Shown piece after piece: positions 32,509 through 43,700 of a DNA stretch of 64,000 bases. This stretch comes from Lutibacter sp. Hel_I_33_5 (GTDB lineage: Bacteria > Bacteroidota > Bacteroidia > Flavobacteriales > Flavobacteriaceae): the NCBI RefSeq assembly GCF_007827455.1, contig NZ_VISM01000001.1:496001-560000 (forward strand), in the 5' to 3' direction. The notes beneath the pieces were generated by a model. That model worked only from the letters and a program-made list of their open reading frames with translations. It made no database searches and was not told where the DNA came from. The position numbers and the translations under genes are program-made. The first letter of the stretch is position 1, and each line of letters opens with the position of its first letter.

Positions 32509-33561
32509 GTGCTAAATAAGAAGTTTCATAAAACATTTAATTGGGAACATTGGCCTTCTTCAATGTTTTATATTCCAAATTTACCTTATGCCTTTTATTT
32601 AGCCTCAAAAGCAAAGCATTCTGCTTTTTTTAGTGCTGCAAACCCTTCAATTAAAAGTTCTGGAAATGGTACTGAAAGTAAATATAAAACCATACAATTA
32701 GTTCCTGAAAAGCATAGACCAAAAAGCATTTTACATAATTCGGATAATGATTTTTTAGCTACCTACAAAGCCATTCAAGAAAGTAACATTGACTTTCCTT
32801 TAATAGCCAAACCAGATATTGGTTTTAGAGGATTATTGGTGAAAAAAATAAATACAAAAGAAGAACTAGAAGAATATTTAAAAAAATATCCTGTCAATAT
32901 TCTTATTCAAGAATTTCTAGAATATGAAAATGAATGTGGCATTTTTTATCACAGAAATCCAAATAGCAAAAATGGAATTATCTCTTCTATTACATTAAAA
33001 AAATTTTTAACAGTTACTGCGGATGGAACATCAACGTTAAAAGAATTAATTAATAATGATTCAAGAGCAAAATTGTATTTAGAGATTTTAGAAAATCTTC
33101 ATAAAAATGATCTTGAAAAAGTTCCGTCCAAGAATAAAAAAATAAAATTATCGGTTATTGGAAATCATTCTAAAGGCACACAATTTATTTGTGGAAAACA
33201 TCTTATCAGTAATAAATTAGTTGAAACATTTAATCAATTAAGTTATAAAATACCTGGTTGGTTTTATGGTAGAATCGATCTAAAATACAACAGTATTGAA
33301 GATTTAGAAAGAGGTGAAGATTTTAAAATTTTAGAAATTAATGGAATTATTTCTGAGCCAACACATATTTACGATGCTAAAAATTATAATTACTTTCAAG
33401 CATTAAAAGCTATTCGATCACATTGGAAATCATTGTATGAAATTGCAACTACAAACCATAAAGAACACAAAGTTCCGTATGTAAGTTCTAAAAAATTTAT
33501 TTCTGAAATGTTTGAATTAAGGGCTTATACTAAAAAAGTGAAAAAAATTTCAACCTATTAA
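32509..33561 (+). CDS. ATP-grasp-fold protein, D-Ala-D-Ala ligase-like
   Basis: 350 residues from a GTG start one base after the previous stop codon; no better ATG is near. An ATP-grasp layout is visible: FPLIAKPDIGFRG (about 98-110, nucleotide-binding lysine and glycines), ILIQEFLEYENECGIFY (about 136-152) and a metal-binding end FKILEINGIISEPTHIYD (about 276-293). The family joins a carboxylate to an amine or thiol with ATP. The substrate cannot be read; proteins of this type are often labelled D-alanine-D-alanine ligase by similarity only. It probably ends the murQ operon and overlaps the convergent DinB gene by four bases. Confidence 0.7.
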   Translation: MLNKKFHKTFNWEHWPSSMFYIPNLPYAFYLASKAKHSAFFSAANPSIKSSGNGTESKYKTIQLVPEKHRPKSILHNSDNDFLATYKAIQESNIDFPLIAKPDIGFRGLLVKKINTKEELEEYLKKYPVNILIQEFLEYENECGIFYHRNPNSKNGIISSITLKKFLTVTADGTSTLKELINNDSRAKLYLEILENLHKNDLEKVPSKNKKIKLSVIGNHSKGTQFICGKHLISNKLVETFNQLSYKIPGWFYGRIDLKYNSIEDLERGEDFKILEINGIISEPTHIYDAKNYNYFQALKAIRSHWKSLYEIATTNHKEHKVPYVSSKKFISEMFELRAYTKKVKKISTY

Positions 33562-34052
33562 CAAGCTTCAACTTTTTTCGGTGTAGTTGGATTAAATCCA
33601 AAATCTGCATCAGGTAATTCAACCCCTAATTGATGTATAATAAAACCAATACTTGCATAATGATGAATTGCGTGACTGTGTGCCTGAATCAATGCGCTGC
33701 CTAATGTATAATTTGCTGTTACAACACCAGTTCCTAAATCATCACAAACAGAAACCATTTTATCAAAATCACTTTCTTTTAGTAAATGAAGCTTTGTAAT
33801 TACTTCATTAAAATAATCAATTCCAACTGCAGTTTTTTCTTCTGCTAATTGATTTCGATCTCTATTAGAAAAATCTATATGATTATTTTCTAATCCGTTA
33901 AAAACACATGTAAAAGCGTCTAAAACATGACGCATATTGGTTCCAATACTTGAAAAATACGGCGGAATTGTGGCATCACTATATTGTTGATCTGTAATAG
34001 AATTCAGTAATTTAATTCCTCTTTGTAAGTTCTTTTCAATGGCGTCTATCAT
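33558..34052 (-). CDS. DinB-family four-helix protein
   Basis: 164 residues. The DinB/YfiT fold is a four-helix bundle with a metal bound by three His. Candidate ligands are the His of MRHVLDAF (about residue 41) and the cluster QAHSHAIHHYASIGF (about 128-142). Members act in thiol-dependent detoxification or are uncharacterised; this one cannot be placed more closely. It is convergent with the ATP-grasp gene and shares its last four bases. Confidence 0.78.
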   Translation of the reverse strand: MIDAIEKNLQRGIKLLNSITDQQYSDATIPPYFSSIGTNMRHVLDAFTCVFNGLENNHIDFSNRDRNQLAEEKTAVGIDYFNEVITKLHLLKESDFDKMVSVCDDLGTGVVTANYTLGSALIQAHSHAIHHYASIGFIIHQLGVELPDADFGFNPTTPKKVEAC

Positions 34053-34187
34053 CGATTAATTGATTTCAGAATAGGTCGTATAAATATAAATAAATTTACA
34101 TTTTCATTTGATTATATATCAATAAACTTTCCACATTATTTAAACAACTTATTATAAGAGATTTAAAGTTAATTGAATGGGTAAATA

Positions 34188-34195
34188 TATTTTTG
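34188..34195 (+). promoter_or_regulatory. -7 box TATTTTTG before the basic exported protein
   Basis: A TAnnTTTG match giving a leader of about 75 bases before the ATG at 34275. Confidence 0.5.
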
Positions 34196-34274
34196 GCACG
34201 CTATTTGAAAATTACTAAGCAAATGCGGAAGCCGAAAAGCAAATAGAGTAAGCATAACCCTAAATCTAGAAATC

Positions 34275-35114
34275 ATGAAGAAAGGGATACTTTTATTAGT
34301 AGGATTACTAACATTAACAACTGTAAATGCAGTTAATGAAACATCAACTAGCAAAATTGGGGTTAACTATAATTATAGTGATGCCATAAGTTTTGTAGAA
34401 CGCGGAATTAAATTTGACGTTTTTTTAAACGGAGAATTTGATTTTAACTCAAATTATACTTCTTATTATTCTAACCGAGGTGTAAGAATTGAAAGAGGAT
34501 ATAACGGCAGAGTTAGAAGAATTGGAAATGTAAATGTAAATTATGATTATCGAGGAAATGTAAAAAGAATTGGAAACGTTTATATGCGTTACAATAGAGG
34601 TTTATTAACCAGAGTTGGTAATTTAAAAATTAATTACAACCGATTTGGAGAGCCGTATTATTATGGAAATGTAAAATATAATGATTATTATAACGATAAC
34701 TTCGGAGTCAGTTTTGGATTAAATTTTGGTACAGTATGTAATTATAATGATGCCTACTTTTATAGAAACGATTTTAGAAACAACTATTATAAATTAAGAG
34801 AAGATAATAACTTTTATTATTACAGAGCTAGACCAAATGCAAAAATTGGTAAGCGAAGTAAAATACTTAAAAGGAGAAAACAAAATACTTCTAGAGATAC
34901 TAAAAACACCTATAAGAATAATGATTCAAGAAGAAATCACACAACTAAAAGGCCGTATAAGAATAAGGAAAGAACTGCTTCTAAAAGGAACTATACAACT
35001 AAAAGACCTTCTAGCACTATAAAAAGAAGTGTGGTAAAAAGAAAAGAAATTATAAAACCTAAAAGGATTAGTAAAAAAAGGAACGTAGTTTCTAAGAAAA
35101 AAAGAAGAGGATAA
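34275..35114 (+). CDS. Exported, very basic Tyr/Asn/Arg-rich protein of unknown function
   Basis: 279 residues. A signal peptide (MKKGILLLVGLLTLTTVNA) is followed by a region with four imperfect repeats around 75-130 (VRIERGYNGRVRRIGNV, YDYRGNVKRIGNVYM, YNRGLLTRVGNLKI, YNRFGEPYYYGNV), a Tyr/Asn-rich stretch, and a Lys/Arg/Thr-rich tail (about 190-279, KRPYKNKE, KRNYTTKRPSS). The repeats resemble a flavobacterial family of exported proteins of unknown role; the basic tail suggests binding to polyanions or nucleic acid, which is only inference. A decayed copy of this gene's 3' end lies at 59263-59337. Confidence 0.7.
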   Translation: MKKGILLLVGLLTLTTVNAVNETSTSKIGVNYNYSDAISFVERGIKFDVFLNGEFDFNSNYTSYYSNRGVRIERGYNGRVRRIGNVNVNYDYRGNVKRIGNVYMRYNRGLLTRVGNLKINYNRFGEPYYYGNVKYNDYYNDNFGVSFGLNFGTVCNYNDAYFYRNDFRNNYYKLREDNNFYYYRARPNAKIGKRSKILKRRKQNTSRDTKNTYKNNDSRRNHTTKRPYKNKERTASKRNYTTKRPSSTIKRSVVKRKEIIKPKRISKKRNVVSKKKRRG

Positions 35115-35123
35115 TATAAAAAC

Positions 35124-35137
35124 AGGTATTTATACCT
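35124..35137. promoter_or_regulatory. Palindrome AGGTATTTATACCT, second occurrence
   Basis: Reverse complement of the palindrome at 777-790. Here it lies ten bases after a stop codon, which fits less well with an operator. Confidence 0.3.
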
Positions 35138-35216
35138 ATAAAAACTTCAAATATGTTTTTTAGTTTTGTAAAGTCTTATCAAACAAGAGAATATTTGAAG
35201 AAGAGAAAAAGAAAAA

Positions 35217-35244
35217 AACCAACTCAATTGAGTTGGTTTTTTTC
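35217..35244. terminator. Bidirectional terminator AACCAACTCAA/TTGAGTTGGTT
   Basis: A perfect 22-bp palindrome (35217-35238) with A-rich sequence before and T-rich after; it serves the convergent genes ending at 35114 (+) and 35266 (-). The same 22 bases recur at 59340-59361. Confidence 0.85.
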
Positions 35245-35265
35245 TTTTTTATAATTTAATAATGC

Positions 35266-36852
35266 TTACTCTTTTTGTCTTATAATAATAAACTCAGTTC
35301 TTCTGTTAAGTTGATGCTCTTCTTTTGAACATTTCACTCCATTCTCACAATGATTTGTAGGTTGAGATTCTCCATATCCTATGGCAGTAATTCTTGAAGG
35401 TGAAATACCTTGAGAAGTAATATAACTTCTTGTAGACTCTGCTCTTCTAGTTGATAAAGCTTCATTGTAACTATCTTTCCCTCTTGAATCTGTATGAGAT
35501 GTTGCTTTTATTTTCATCTCTGGATATTTGTTCATTACACTTACTATATAATCTAACTCTTTTGCAGCATCTGGTCTTATTGTAGATTTATTCGTATCAA
35601 AATAGATAGGATTTATGTTAATAATAGCTTCGTTATTATTATTATACTTTAAATCGTCTATTAATTCTAAATTAAAATTAAGTTCATTATTTATTCCACT
35701 TTTGGTTGAAGTACTAAACGGTTTTTGTTCTTCTTTATAATATTCTTTGCTTGCTAATGCAATATAGTTTTTAGAACATGGCAAAGTATAACTGTAGTTA
35801 CCTTTTGCATCTGCATTTAGTTCTTCAATATTTTCTTTTGAAATAGCATTTTGAATTATCACTTTAGCAAAAGCAATAGGAGTAGATAACTTTTTATCTT
35901 TTATAACACCGTATACTATTTGTTCACATGGTTTTATTATAGTAGTTTCTTCTGTAAAACCATATATATCATCACTTCCTAATCCACCTTTTCTATTTGA
36001 AGAAAAGTAACCTTTATTTGGGTTTTCAGGGTTAAAAACAATTCCAAAATCGTCAACAGAACTATTAATAGTTTTTCCTAAGTTTATTGCTTCATTTTTT
36101 TTATTAAGATTGTATTTATAAATATCTAACCCTCCTTGTCCGTTATTTCTATCTGAAGAAAAATATAATTCATTTTCTTTAGTTGTCGGAAACATTTCTC
36201 TTTCAGAAGAATTTACTTCTTTACCTAGATTTATGATTTTCCCAAAACTTCCATCTTCATTAATTCCTACTTTATAAATATCTGTTTTTCCATATCCACC
36301 AGGTCTATCTGATGAAAAATATAAAGTTTTATCATCTTTACTTAAACTTGGATGTCCGGTAGAAAAATCATCACCATTAAAAGGTAATTCTTTTATAGAC
36401 TCCCATTCTGTATCTTCTATATTTCTATGTGCTCGATATAATTTTAATCTATTAACATTTTTTTTATAAGGCTTAAAACGTTTCTTAAAATAATTATTTC
36501 TAGTAAAGTAAATCGTTCTATAATCTTTACTAAATGCAATATTAGAAATATGGTATGTTTTACTTAATTTTTCAATAGAAAATTTTTCTATTTTCGATGT
36601 TCCTTTTTTAGGATTATCAATTCTGATAGTATAAAGATCTAAGAAAGATTTTTTATCTGCTCTTTCTGATGAAAACACTAATTTATCTTTATAGTACACT
36701 GGACTAAAGTCTAAACCAACATCATTAATTCCTTTAACAGAATGCACCTTATAATTTATTAATTTAGTGTCTTTCTCTTGTGCTTGAATATTTACTACTA
36801 AAAACATTACAAATGCTATTAGTATTATTTTGTTATTTATAATATTTTTCAT
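35266..36852 (-). CDS. OmpA-family protein with PD40-type repeats, T9SS-associated (PorE-like)
   Basis: 528 residues. Signal peptide ending NIQAQ (about 1-24). WD40-like PD40 beta-propeller repeats cover about 45-290 (FSSERADKKSFLDLY, GHPSLSKDDKTLYFSSDRPGG, YFSSDRNNGQGGLDIY, YFSSNRKGGLGSDDIYG). A carboxypeptidase-regulatory-like Ig domain follows (about 300-395), then an OmpA C-terminal peptidoglycan-binding domain (about 410-525: PIYFDTNKSTIRPDA, SHTDSRGKDSYNEALSTRRA). This layout is typical of OmpA proteins encoded beside PorP/SprF genes, which anchor T9SS surface machinery to peptidoglycan. It starts 11 bases after the PorP/SprF-like gene and ends the giant-adhesin operon. Confidence 0.9.
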   Translation of the reverse strand: MKNIINNKIILIAFVMFLVVNIQAQEKDTKLINYKVHSVKGINDVGLDFSPVYYKDKLVFSSERADKKSFLDLYTIRIDNPKKGTSKIEKFSIEKLSKTYHISNIAFSKDYRTIYFTRNNYFKKRFKPYKKNVNRLKLYRAHRNIEDTEWESIKELPFNGDDFSTGHPSLSKDDKTLYFSSDRPGGYGKTDIYKVGINEDGSFGKIINLGKEVNSSEREMFPTTKENELYFSSDRNNGQGGLDIYKYNLNKKNEAINLGKTINSSVDDFGIVFNPENPNKGYFSSNRKGGLGSDDIYGFTEETTIIKPCEQIVYGVIKDKKLSTPIAFAKVIIQNAISKENIEELNADAKGNYSYTLPCSKNYIALASKEYYKEEQKPFSTSTKSGINNELNFNLELIDDLKYNNNNEAIININPIYFDTNKSTIRPDAAKELDYIVSVMNKYPEMKIKATSHTDSRGKDSYNEALSTRRAESTRSYITSQGISPSRITAIGYGESQPTNHCENGVKCSKEEHQLNRRTEFIIIRQKE

Positions 36853-36863
36853 GGCTTATAGAT

Positions 36864-37784
36864 TTAAAAGAATCTTGGAGATAATATTCTATCACTAGAA
36901 AATGGTAGATCAAATAATAAAAATATCTCGTGAGAACCTGAGTTAAAATTTCCTAGGTTATTGATTGAATAATCATATGCATAACCTATTCGTAAATTAT
37001 CTGTTGTTTTTATATTAAATAATGCTGAAATAGATGAATTTACTCGATATGATAATCCGAACTCTAACTTATCATTTAACAAAATATTACTAGATAAATC
37101 TATAGAAGTGGGTGCACCTGGTGCAGTTTTTACCAAAAAAGAAGGTTTAAACTTTACATTTCTATTGATATCAAAAACATATCCACTTGTTAAAAAATAA
37201 TGGGCTTCTTCACTTACTCTCGTAATAGCAGAATTACTACCCTCTAAGTGAATGGTTTTTATCATATTAGGAATAGAAAATCCAGCATAGAATTTGTCTG
37301 TATGATAAAATACACCAGCACCAAAATTAGGGATAGCTTTGTTAATTCTATTAAAAAAATTAGTTGGGGTATTGTTATTTAAAAGTTCTATTGAACTTAA
37401 GTTTACATCAATAAAAGTAAAACCTGCTTTTATACCAAACCCTAAATTTCTCCCTTCTCCTACTTGAACAGTAAAACTAAAGTCTCCATAAGCTGTTTGT
37501 TCTTTTACTGGCCCTATTTTATCAGCTATAAAAGAAAGTCCTAATCCTAATTTTTTACCTGTAGGAGAATGAATTCCAAACGTAATTGTTTGAGGTGCTC
37601 CATCTATTCCTACCCATTGACTCCGTCCTAAAAAATTAATAGACATCGATTCATTAGACCCTGCATATGCAGGATTTATAATGTTCATGTTATACATATA
37701 ATGTGTATACTGAGGATCTTGCTGAGCGTAAAAACTTACGCTCAATAAAATCAATAATCCTAAAAGTGCTTTTTCAATTTTCAT
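36864..37784 (-). CDS. PorP/SprF-family outer-membrane protein
   Basis: 306 residues. Signal peptide (MKIEKALLGLLILLSVSFYAQ), then the family hallmark QDPQYTHYMYNMNIINPAYAGS, and an outer-membrane barrel pattern with repeated GLGLSF / GFGIKAGF strands. In Flavobacterium johnsoniae, SprF is needed to put the giant adhesin SprB on the cell surface. PorP/SprF homologues usually sit next to genes for T9SS cargo with type B C-terminal domains. Here it begins four bases after the 6760-aa type B cargo gene, so the pair is very likely dedicated. Confidence 0.93.
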   Translation of the reverse strand: MKIEKALLGLLILLSVSFYAQQDPQYTHYMYNMNIINPAYAGSNESMSINFLGRSQWVGIDGAPQTITFGIHSPTGKKLGLGLSFIADKIGPVKEQTAYGDFSFTVQVGEGRNLGFGIKAGFTFIDVNLSSIELLNNNTPTNFFNRINKAIPNFGAGVFYHTDKFYAGFSIPNMIKTIHLEGSNSAITRVSEEAHYFLTSGYVFDINRNVKFKPSFLVKTAPGAPTSIDLSSNILLNDKLEFGLSYRVNSSISALFNIKTTDNLRIGYAYDYSINNLGNFNSGSHEIFLLFDLPFSSDRILSPRFF

Positions 37785-37788
37785 AATA

Positions 37789-40700
37789 CTATTTGTTTAT
37801 ATAAACCCAACCTGCTCTAGGTTTCTCATTCGAATTGTTAAAATTAATAATGTAGTAGTATGTCCCTGTAGGTACGCCTAAGTCTTTAGTTATTATTGAA
37901 CCGCCTTTAAACTTTCCGTCCCACCAAGTAATTTTTTCAGTAGTACCTTTATTATTATGAGTATAAATTTTATCTCCCCATCTATTAAATATTTCTAACT
38001 TAAAGCTTGGGTTGTTAGCTAAAATTGTAATAATAAAATCGTTATCATCCTCAGAACCTCCAGCTTCGCCAAAACTATCTGGATCTAGATAATCAGGGGT
38101 TCCATCTCCATCTGTATCATCATTTGTTGGATCGCCATCATTATTAGCATCCTCATCTGCAGTATCTACTCCATCTCCATCATCATCGGTATCTAAATAA
38201 TCTGGAGTTCCATCGCCATCAGTATCATCATTGGTTGGGTCGCCATCATTATCAGTGTCTTCATCAACAGTATCTACCCCATCTCCGTCATCGTCTGGAT
38301 CTAAATAATCTGGAGTTCCATCGCCATCTGTATCATCATTGGTTGGGTCTCCATCATTATCAGTGTCTTCATCAACAGTATCTACTCCATCTCCGTCATC
38401 ATCGGTATCTAAATAATCTGGAGTTCCATCACCATCTGTATCATCATTGGTTGGGTCGCCATCATTATCAGTGTCTTCATCAACAGTATCTACTCCATCT
38501 CCATCATCATCGGTATCTAAATAATCTGGAGTTCCATCACCATCTGTATCATCATTGGTTGGGTCGCCATCATTATCAATATCTTCATCTACCGTATCTA
38601 CTCCATCTCCATCATCATCGGTATCTAAATAATCTGGGGTTCCATCTCCATCTGTATCATCATTTATTGAATCTCCATTATTATCAATATCTTCTTCTGT
38701 TGTATCGACTCCATCTCCGTCATCGTCAGCATCTTGGAAATCTGGTCTCCCATCACCATCTGTATCTGGAATAGGTAATGCTGTTCCTCCATTATCTAAA
38801 TCTACAGCATCATCTAACCCGTCGTTATCTGAATCATTAATTAATGTTCCATCTGGATTAATATTATCTACAATTCCATCATTATTTGTATCTATACCTC
38901 CAGCTTCAATAATATCTAATATATTATCTCCATCAGCGTCTAAATCTAAATGATCTGGTATTCCATCACCATCAGTATCTCTTATTAAATCTCCATCTTG
39001 TTCTACTAAATCAGGAATTCCATCATTATCATCATCTAAATCTTCAGAATCATATACTCCGTCACCATCTGTATCAATATCATTAATTGGATCTAAATAA
39101 TCTGGTGTACCATCTCCGTCGGTATCATCATTCTTTGGATCTCCATCTTGGTCTACATCCTCATCTTCGGTATCGATTCCATCTCCGTCATCATCTGGAT
39201 CTAAATAGTTTGGTGTACCATCTCCATCTGTATCATCATTAGTTGGATCGTTATCCGCATCAACATCCTCATCTATAGTATCTACTCCGTCTCCATCGTC
39301 ATCTGGATCTAAATAATTTGGTGTACCATCTCCATCTGTATCATCATTTGTTGGATCGTTATCTGCATCAACATCCTCATCTATAGTATCTACTCCGTCT
39401 CCATCGTCATCTGGATCTAAATAGTTTGGTGTACCATCTCCATCTGTATCATCGTTGGCTGGATCGTTATCTGCATCAACATCTTCTTCTGCGGTATCGA
39501 TTCCATCTCCGTCATCATCTGTATCTAAATAGTTTGGTGTACCATCTCCATCAGTATCATCATTGGCTGGATCGTTATCTGCATCAACATCCTCATCTAT
39601 AGTATCTACTCCGTCTCCATCGTCATCTGGATCTAAATAGTTTGGTGTACCATCTCCGTCTGTATCATCATTGGTTGGATCGTTATCTGCATCAATATCT
39701 TCTTCTGCCGTATTGATTCCATCGCCATCGTCATCTGAATCTAGATAGTTTGGTGTTCCATCTCCGTCTGTATCATCATTGGTTGGATCGTTATCTGCAT
39801 CAATATCTTCTTCTGCCGTATTGATTCCATCGCCATCGTCATCTGAATCTAGATAGTTTGGTGTTCCATCTCCATCTGTATCATCGTTGGTTGGATCGTT
39901 ATCTGCATCAACATCTTCTTCTGCAGTATCGATTCCATCTCCATCATCATCTGGATCTAAATAATTTGGTGTACCATCTCCGTCTGTATCGTCATTTGTT
40001 GGATCATTATCTGAATCAACATCTTCTTCTGCCGTATCGATTCCATCTCCATCATCATCTGGATCTAGATAGTTTGGTGTACCATCTCCATCTGTATCAT
40101 CATTCGTTGGATCGTTATCTGTATCAACATCTTCTTCTGCCGTATCGATTCCATCGCCATCATCATCTGGATCTAAATAGTTTGGTGTTCCATCTCCGTC
40201 TGTATCGTCATTTGTTGGATCGTTATCTGCATCAACATCTTCTTCTGCGGTATCAATTCCATCTCCGTCATCATCTGAGTCTTGAAAATCAGATTCACCA
40301 TCATTATCTGTGTCAGGAATTGGTAATCCTGTACCTCCATTATCTAAATCTACAGCATCATCTAATCCATCATTATCTGTATCGTTTATTAAACTTCCAT
40401 CTGGATTAATATCATCTACAATCCCATCATTGTTAGTATCTAAACCTCCTGCTTCAACGATATCTTTTACACCATCTCCATCAGAATCTAAATCTAAGTG
40501 ATCTGGAGTTCCATCTCCGTCAGTATCTAAATTCGGGTTTCCATTTTGTTCTACTGTATCAGGAATACCATCATTATCATCATCTAAATCTGTTGAATCT
40601 GATGTTCCATCACCATCGGTATCTTTTTCTACAGTAATACTAATTGTTCCATTATTAGAGATCAGTCCCTCATTATCTTTTACTACATATGGTAATGTTG

Positions 40701-43700
40701 CCACACCAATAAAGTTATTTGCAGGCTCTAATGTGACTATTCCGTTAGCATCAACTGTCCAAACTCCTTCTGGAGTTGTTATAGTGCTTTCTTTTCCTGG
40801 CGTACTAGGATCTAAATCTACTGAAGTAGTATCAATAGTTCCATCAGCGTCAGTATCATTAGCTACTACATTTACTGTTACGGTTGCACCTTCTGTTGTA
40901 CTTGCTGTATCATCAACTGCTACTGGTGCATCATTTACTGCACTTACTACAACTGATACTGCTCCACTATTAGACTCAGCGCCTTGATCATCTTGTACTG
41001 TATAGGTAATACTTGCTGTTCCATTATAGTTGTCTACTGGATCAAAGGTTAAAAGACCATTGCCATCTACTGTCCAAACTCCTTCTGGAGTGGTAATACT
41101 ATCTTGTACGCCTGCTGTATTTGGATCTAAATCTATCGTTGCTTTATCAATAGTCGCTGCTCCTTCTAAATCTGTATCATTGGTGATGATATTTACCGTA
41201 GCATTCACATCTTCTGTAGTGGTTGCACTATCTGCATTGGCTACTGGTGGATCATTCTCTGGAGTTACGCTCATGGTAATAGTTCCTTGATTCGATACCG
41301 TACCGCTATCATCTTTTACTGTATATGGTAATGTCGCTGTTCCGTTAAAATCATCTTTTGGATCAAAAGTAACGACACCATTTGTATCAACACTCCAAGT
41401 TCCTTCTGGAGTCGTAATACTAGTGTCTTGTCCTGGGGTACTTGGATCTAAATCTACACTTGCTTTATTAATCGTACCATCGACATCTGTATCATTTGAA
41501 ACTACATCAATTGTTCCTGTCTGATCTTCGCTAATTGTCTTAGCATCATTGTTCGCTACAGGTGCATCGTTGACTGCATTTACAGTAACTTTTTGATTTG
41601 AAGTAGCTGTTCCTCCTTGTCCATCACTTATCTCATATGGAATTGTTGCCAATCCAGTAAAATCATCTTTTGGATCAAAACTGATCGCTCCTGATGCATC
41701 TATTGTAACTACGCCTTCTGGTAACGTGATTGTTTGTGCTCCTCCTGTTAAAGCAATTCCTCCTATTTTAGTAACTGATAAAGTTCCTCCATCAATATCA
41801 CTATCGCCTGTTAATGGCAATAAAGTAACTGGTGTTTCTTCATTTGTTGTATAGGTATCTTCTACTGCTATCGGTGCATCATTAACAACTGTTACTGTAA
41901 TCTTTTGATTTGAAGTGGTTGTCTCTCCTTGTCCATCGGTAATCTCATATGGAATTGTTACCAATCCATTGAAATCATCTTTTGGTGTAAAACTAATCAC
42001 CCCAGATGCATCTATTGTTACTACACCATCTGTTAAGGTAATCGTTTGTGCATTTCCTGTTAAGGTAGTGCCTCCTATTTTAGTAACTGAAACGGTACCT
42101 CCGTCTGGATCACTATCTCCTGTTAATGGCATTAATGTAACTGCCATTTCTTCTGGGGTTGTATAGGTATCTTCTGCCGCTATTGGCGGTGTGTTTGCTA
42201 ATGGAATACTAATCGTTGCTGGACTAGCATCTTCTAAGCCTTCATTATCTTTTGCCGCAAGGGTAAAGCTTGTATTTACATTGCTTGTCCCATCTGGGTC
42301 AAAGGTTAAGGTCGCTACTTCTGTAGGGCTTAACTCTTCTGAAGATGTTACTGTTTTTATTGTACCTGTTCCATCTTCTGTGTATTGTAAAACGCCTCCA
42401 CTTGGTAAGGTTTTTATAACATAACCTGCAACACTTCCATCTGGGTCATTTGCCGTAAAGGTTGGCAATGCTGTTGGTCCTGCCGAGCTACTAATAGCTG
42501 GCGCTGTTTTATTATCCGTTGTTGGTGGTGCATTCAGTGGAATGGTATAGGTTGCTCCGCTTGTATCTGTTACGCCGTCATCATCTTTGGCTGCAACAGT
42601 AAAGGTTTGATCGGTACTGGTAGTTCCTGCTGGGTCAAAGGTTAAGGTGTTCGCTTCTGCGACACTTAATTCTTCGCCTTCTGTAACTGTTTTTATAGTG
42701 CCTGTTCCATCTTCTGTATATTGTAAGCTACCTCCTGTTGGTAAATTGGTAAAGATATAACCTGCAATCGTTCCATCTGTATCGGTTCCTGTTGGTGGTG
42801 GTAATAGAGTTGCTCCTGCATCGGTACTGATTGTTGGACTGGTTACCGCATTGGTATCTGGTCCTACATTGGCTGCTGTTACTGATAATGAAGCGCTACT
42901 TGTTGCGGTAAAACATGTGTTGTTTGCATGGGTAACCGTTACAAAGTATTCTTTACCATTTAAATTTAATGGGGTTCCTGTAATTGTTAACGTTTTTGTC
43001 GTTGTTCCGCCATAAGGGGCTACATCTGTTAACGCAACACCTGATCCTGATGGATCGCCTAAATACCAGGTATATCGTAATCCTGAATCTGCATTGTTGG
43101 CTGTACCATAGGTGGGTGTTCCTCCGCTATATGCCGTTGCACTCTCTGCTGAGGCGGATACCGTAAAATTGGTATCGTTACCTTCTACTGTTGTGGTATT
43201 AGATGGGGTAGCGACATCAACCGTTACTTTGGATGCGATTATTTCATTACCCGTTGCACCATTATAACTTGTGCCAAGAAATACATTATTCGTGGTTACT
43301 TGACCTTTATTGTTAAATCCATCTCCATCTACAATGCCATCATCATTGGCATCGATTCCTCCTGATTCTATAACATCTGTACAGCCATCTCCGTCACTGT
43401 CTAAATCTAAATAATTTGCAATTCCGTCGCCATCAATATCTCCTGCACCTTCTACTGAATCTAAAATACCATCATTATCAACATCAAGATCTAAATAGTT
43501 AGGTATAAGATCATTATCAGCATCATCATTCCTAGGATCTCCATCTTGATCAATATCTTCATCTTTTGTTTCAATTCCATCTCCATCATCATCTGAGTCT
43601 AAATAATTTGGTGTTCCATCACCATCAGAATCATCATTTCTAGGGTCACCATCTACTATAATAATATCTTCATCAGCAGTTAAAATTCCATCTCCATCAT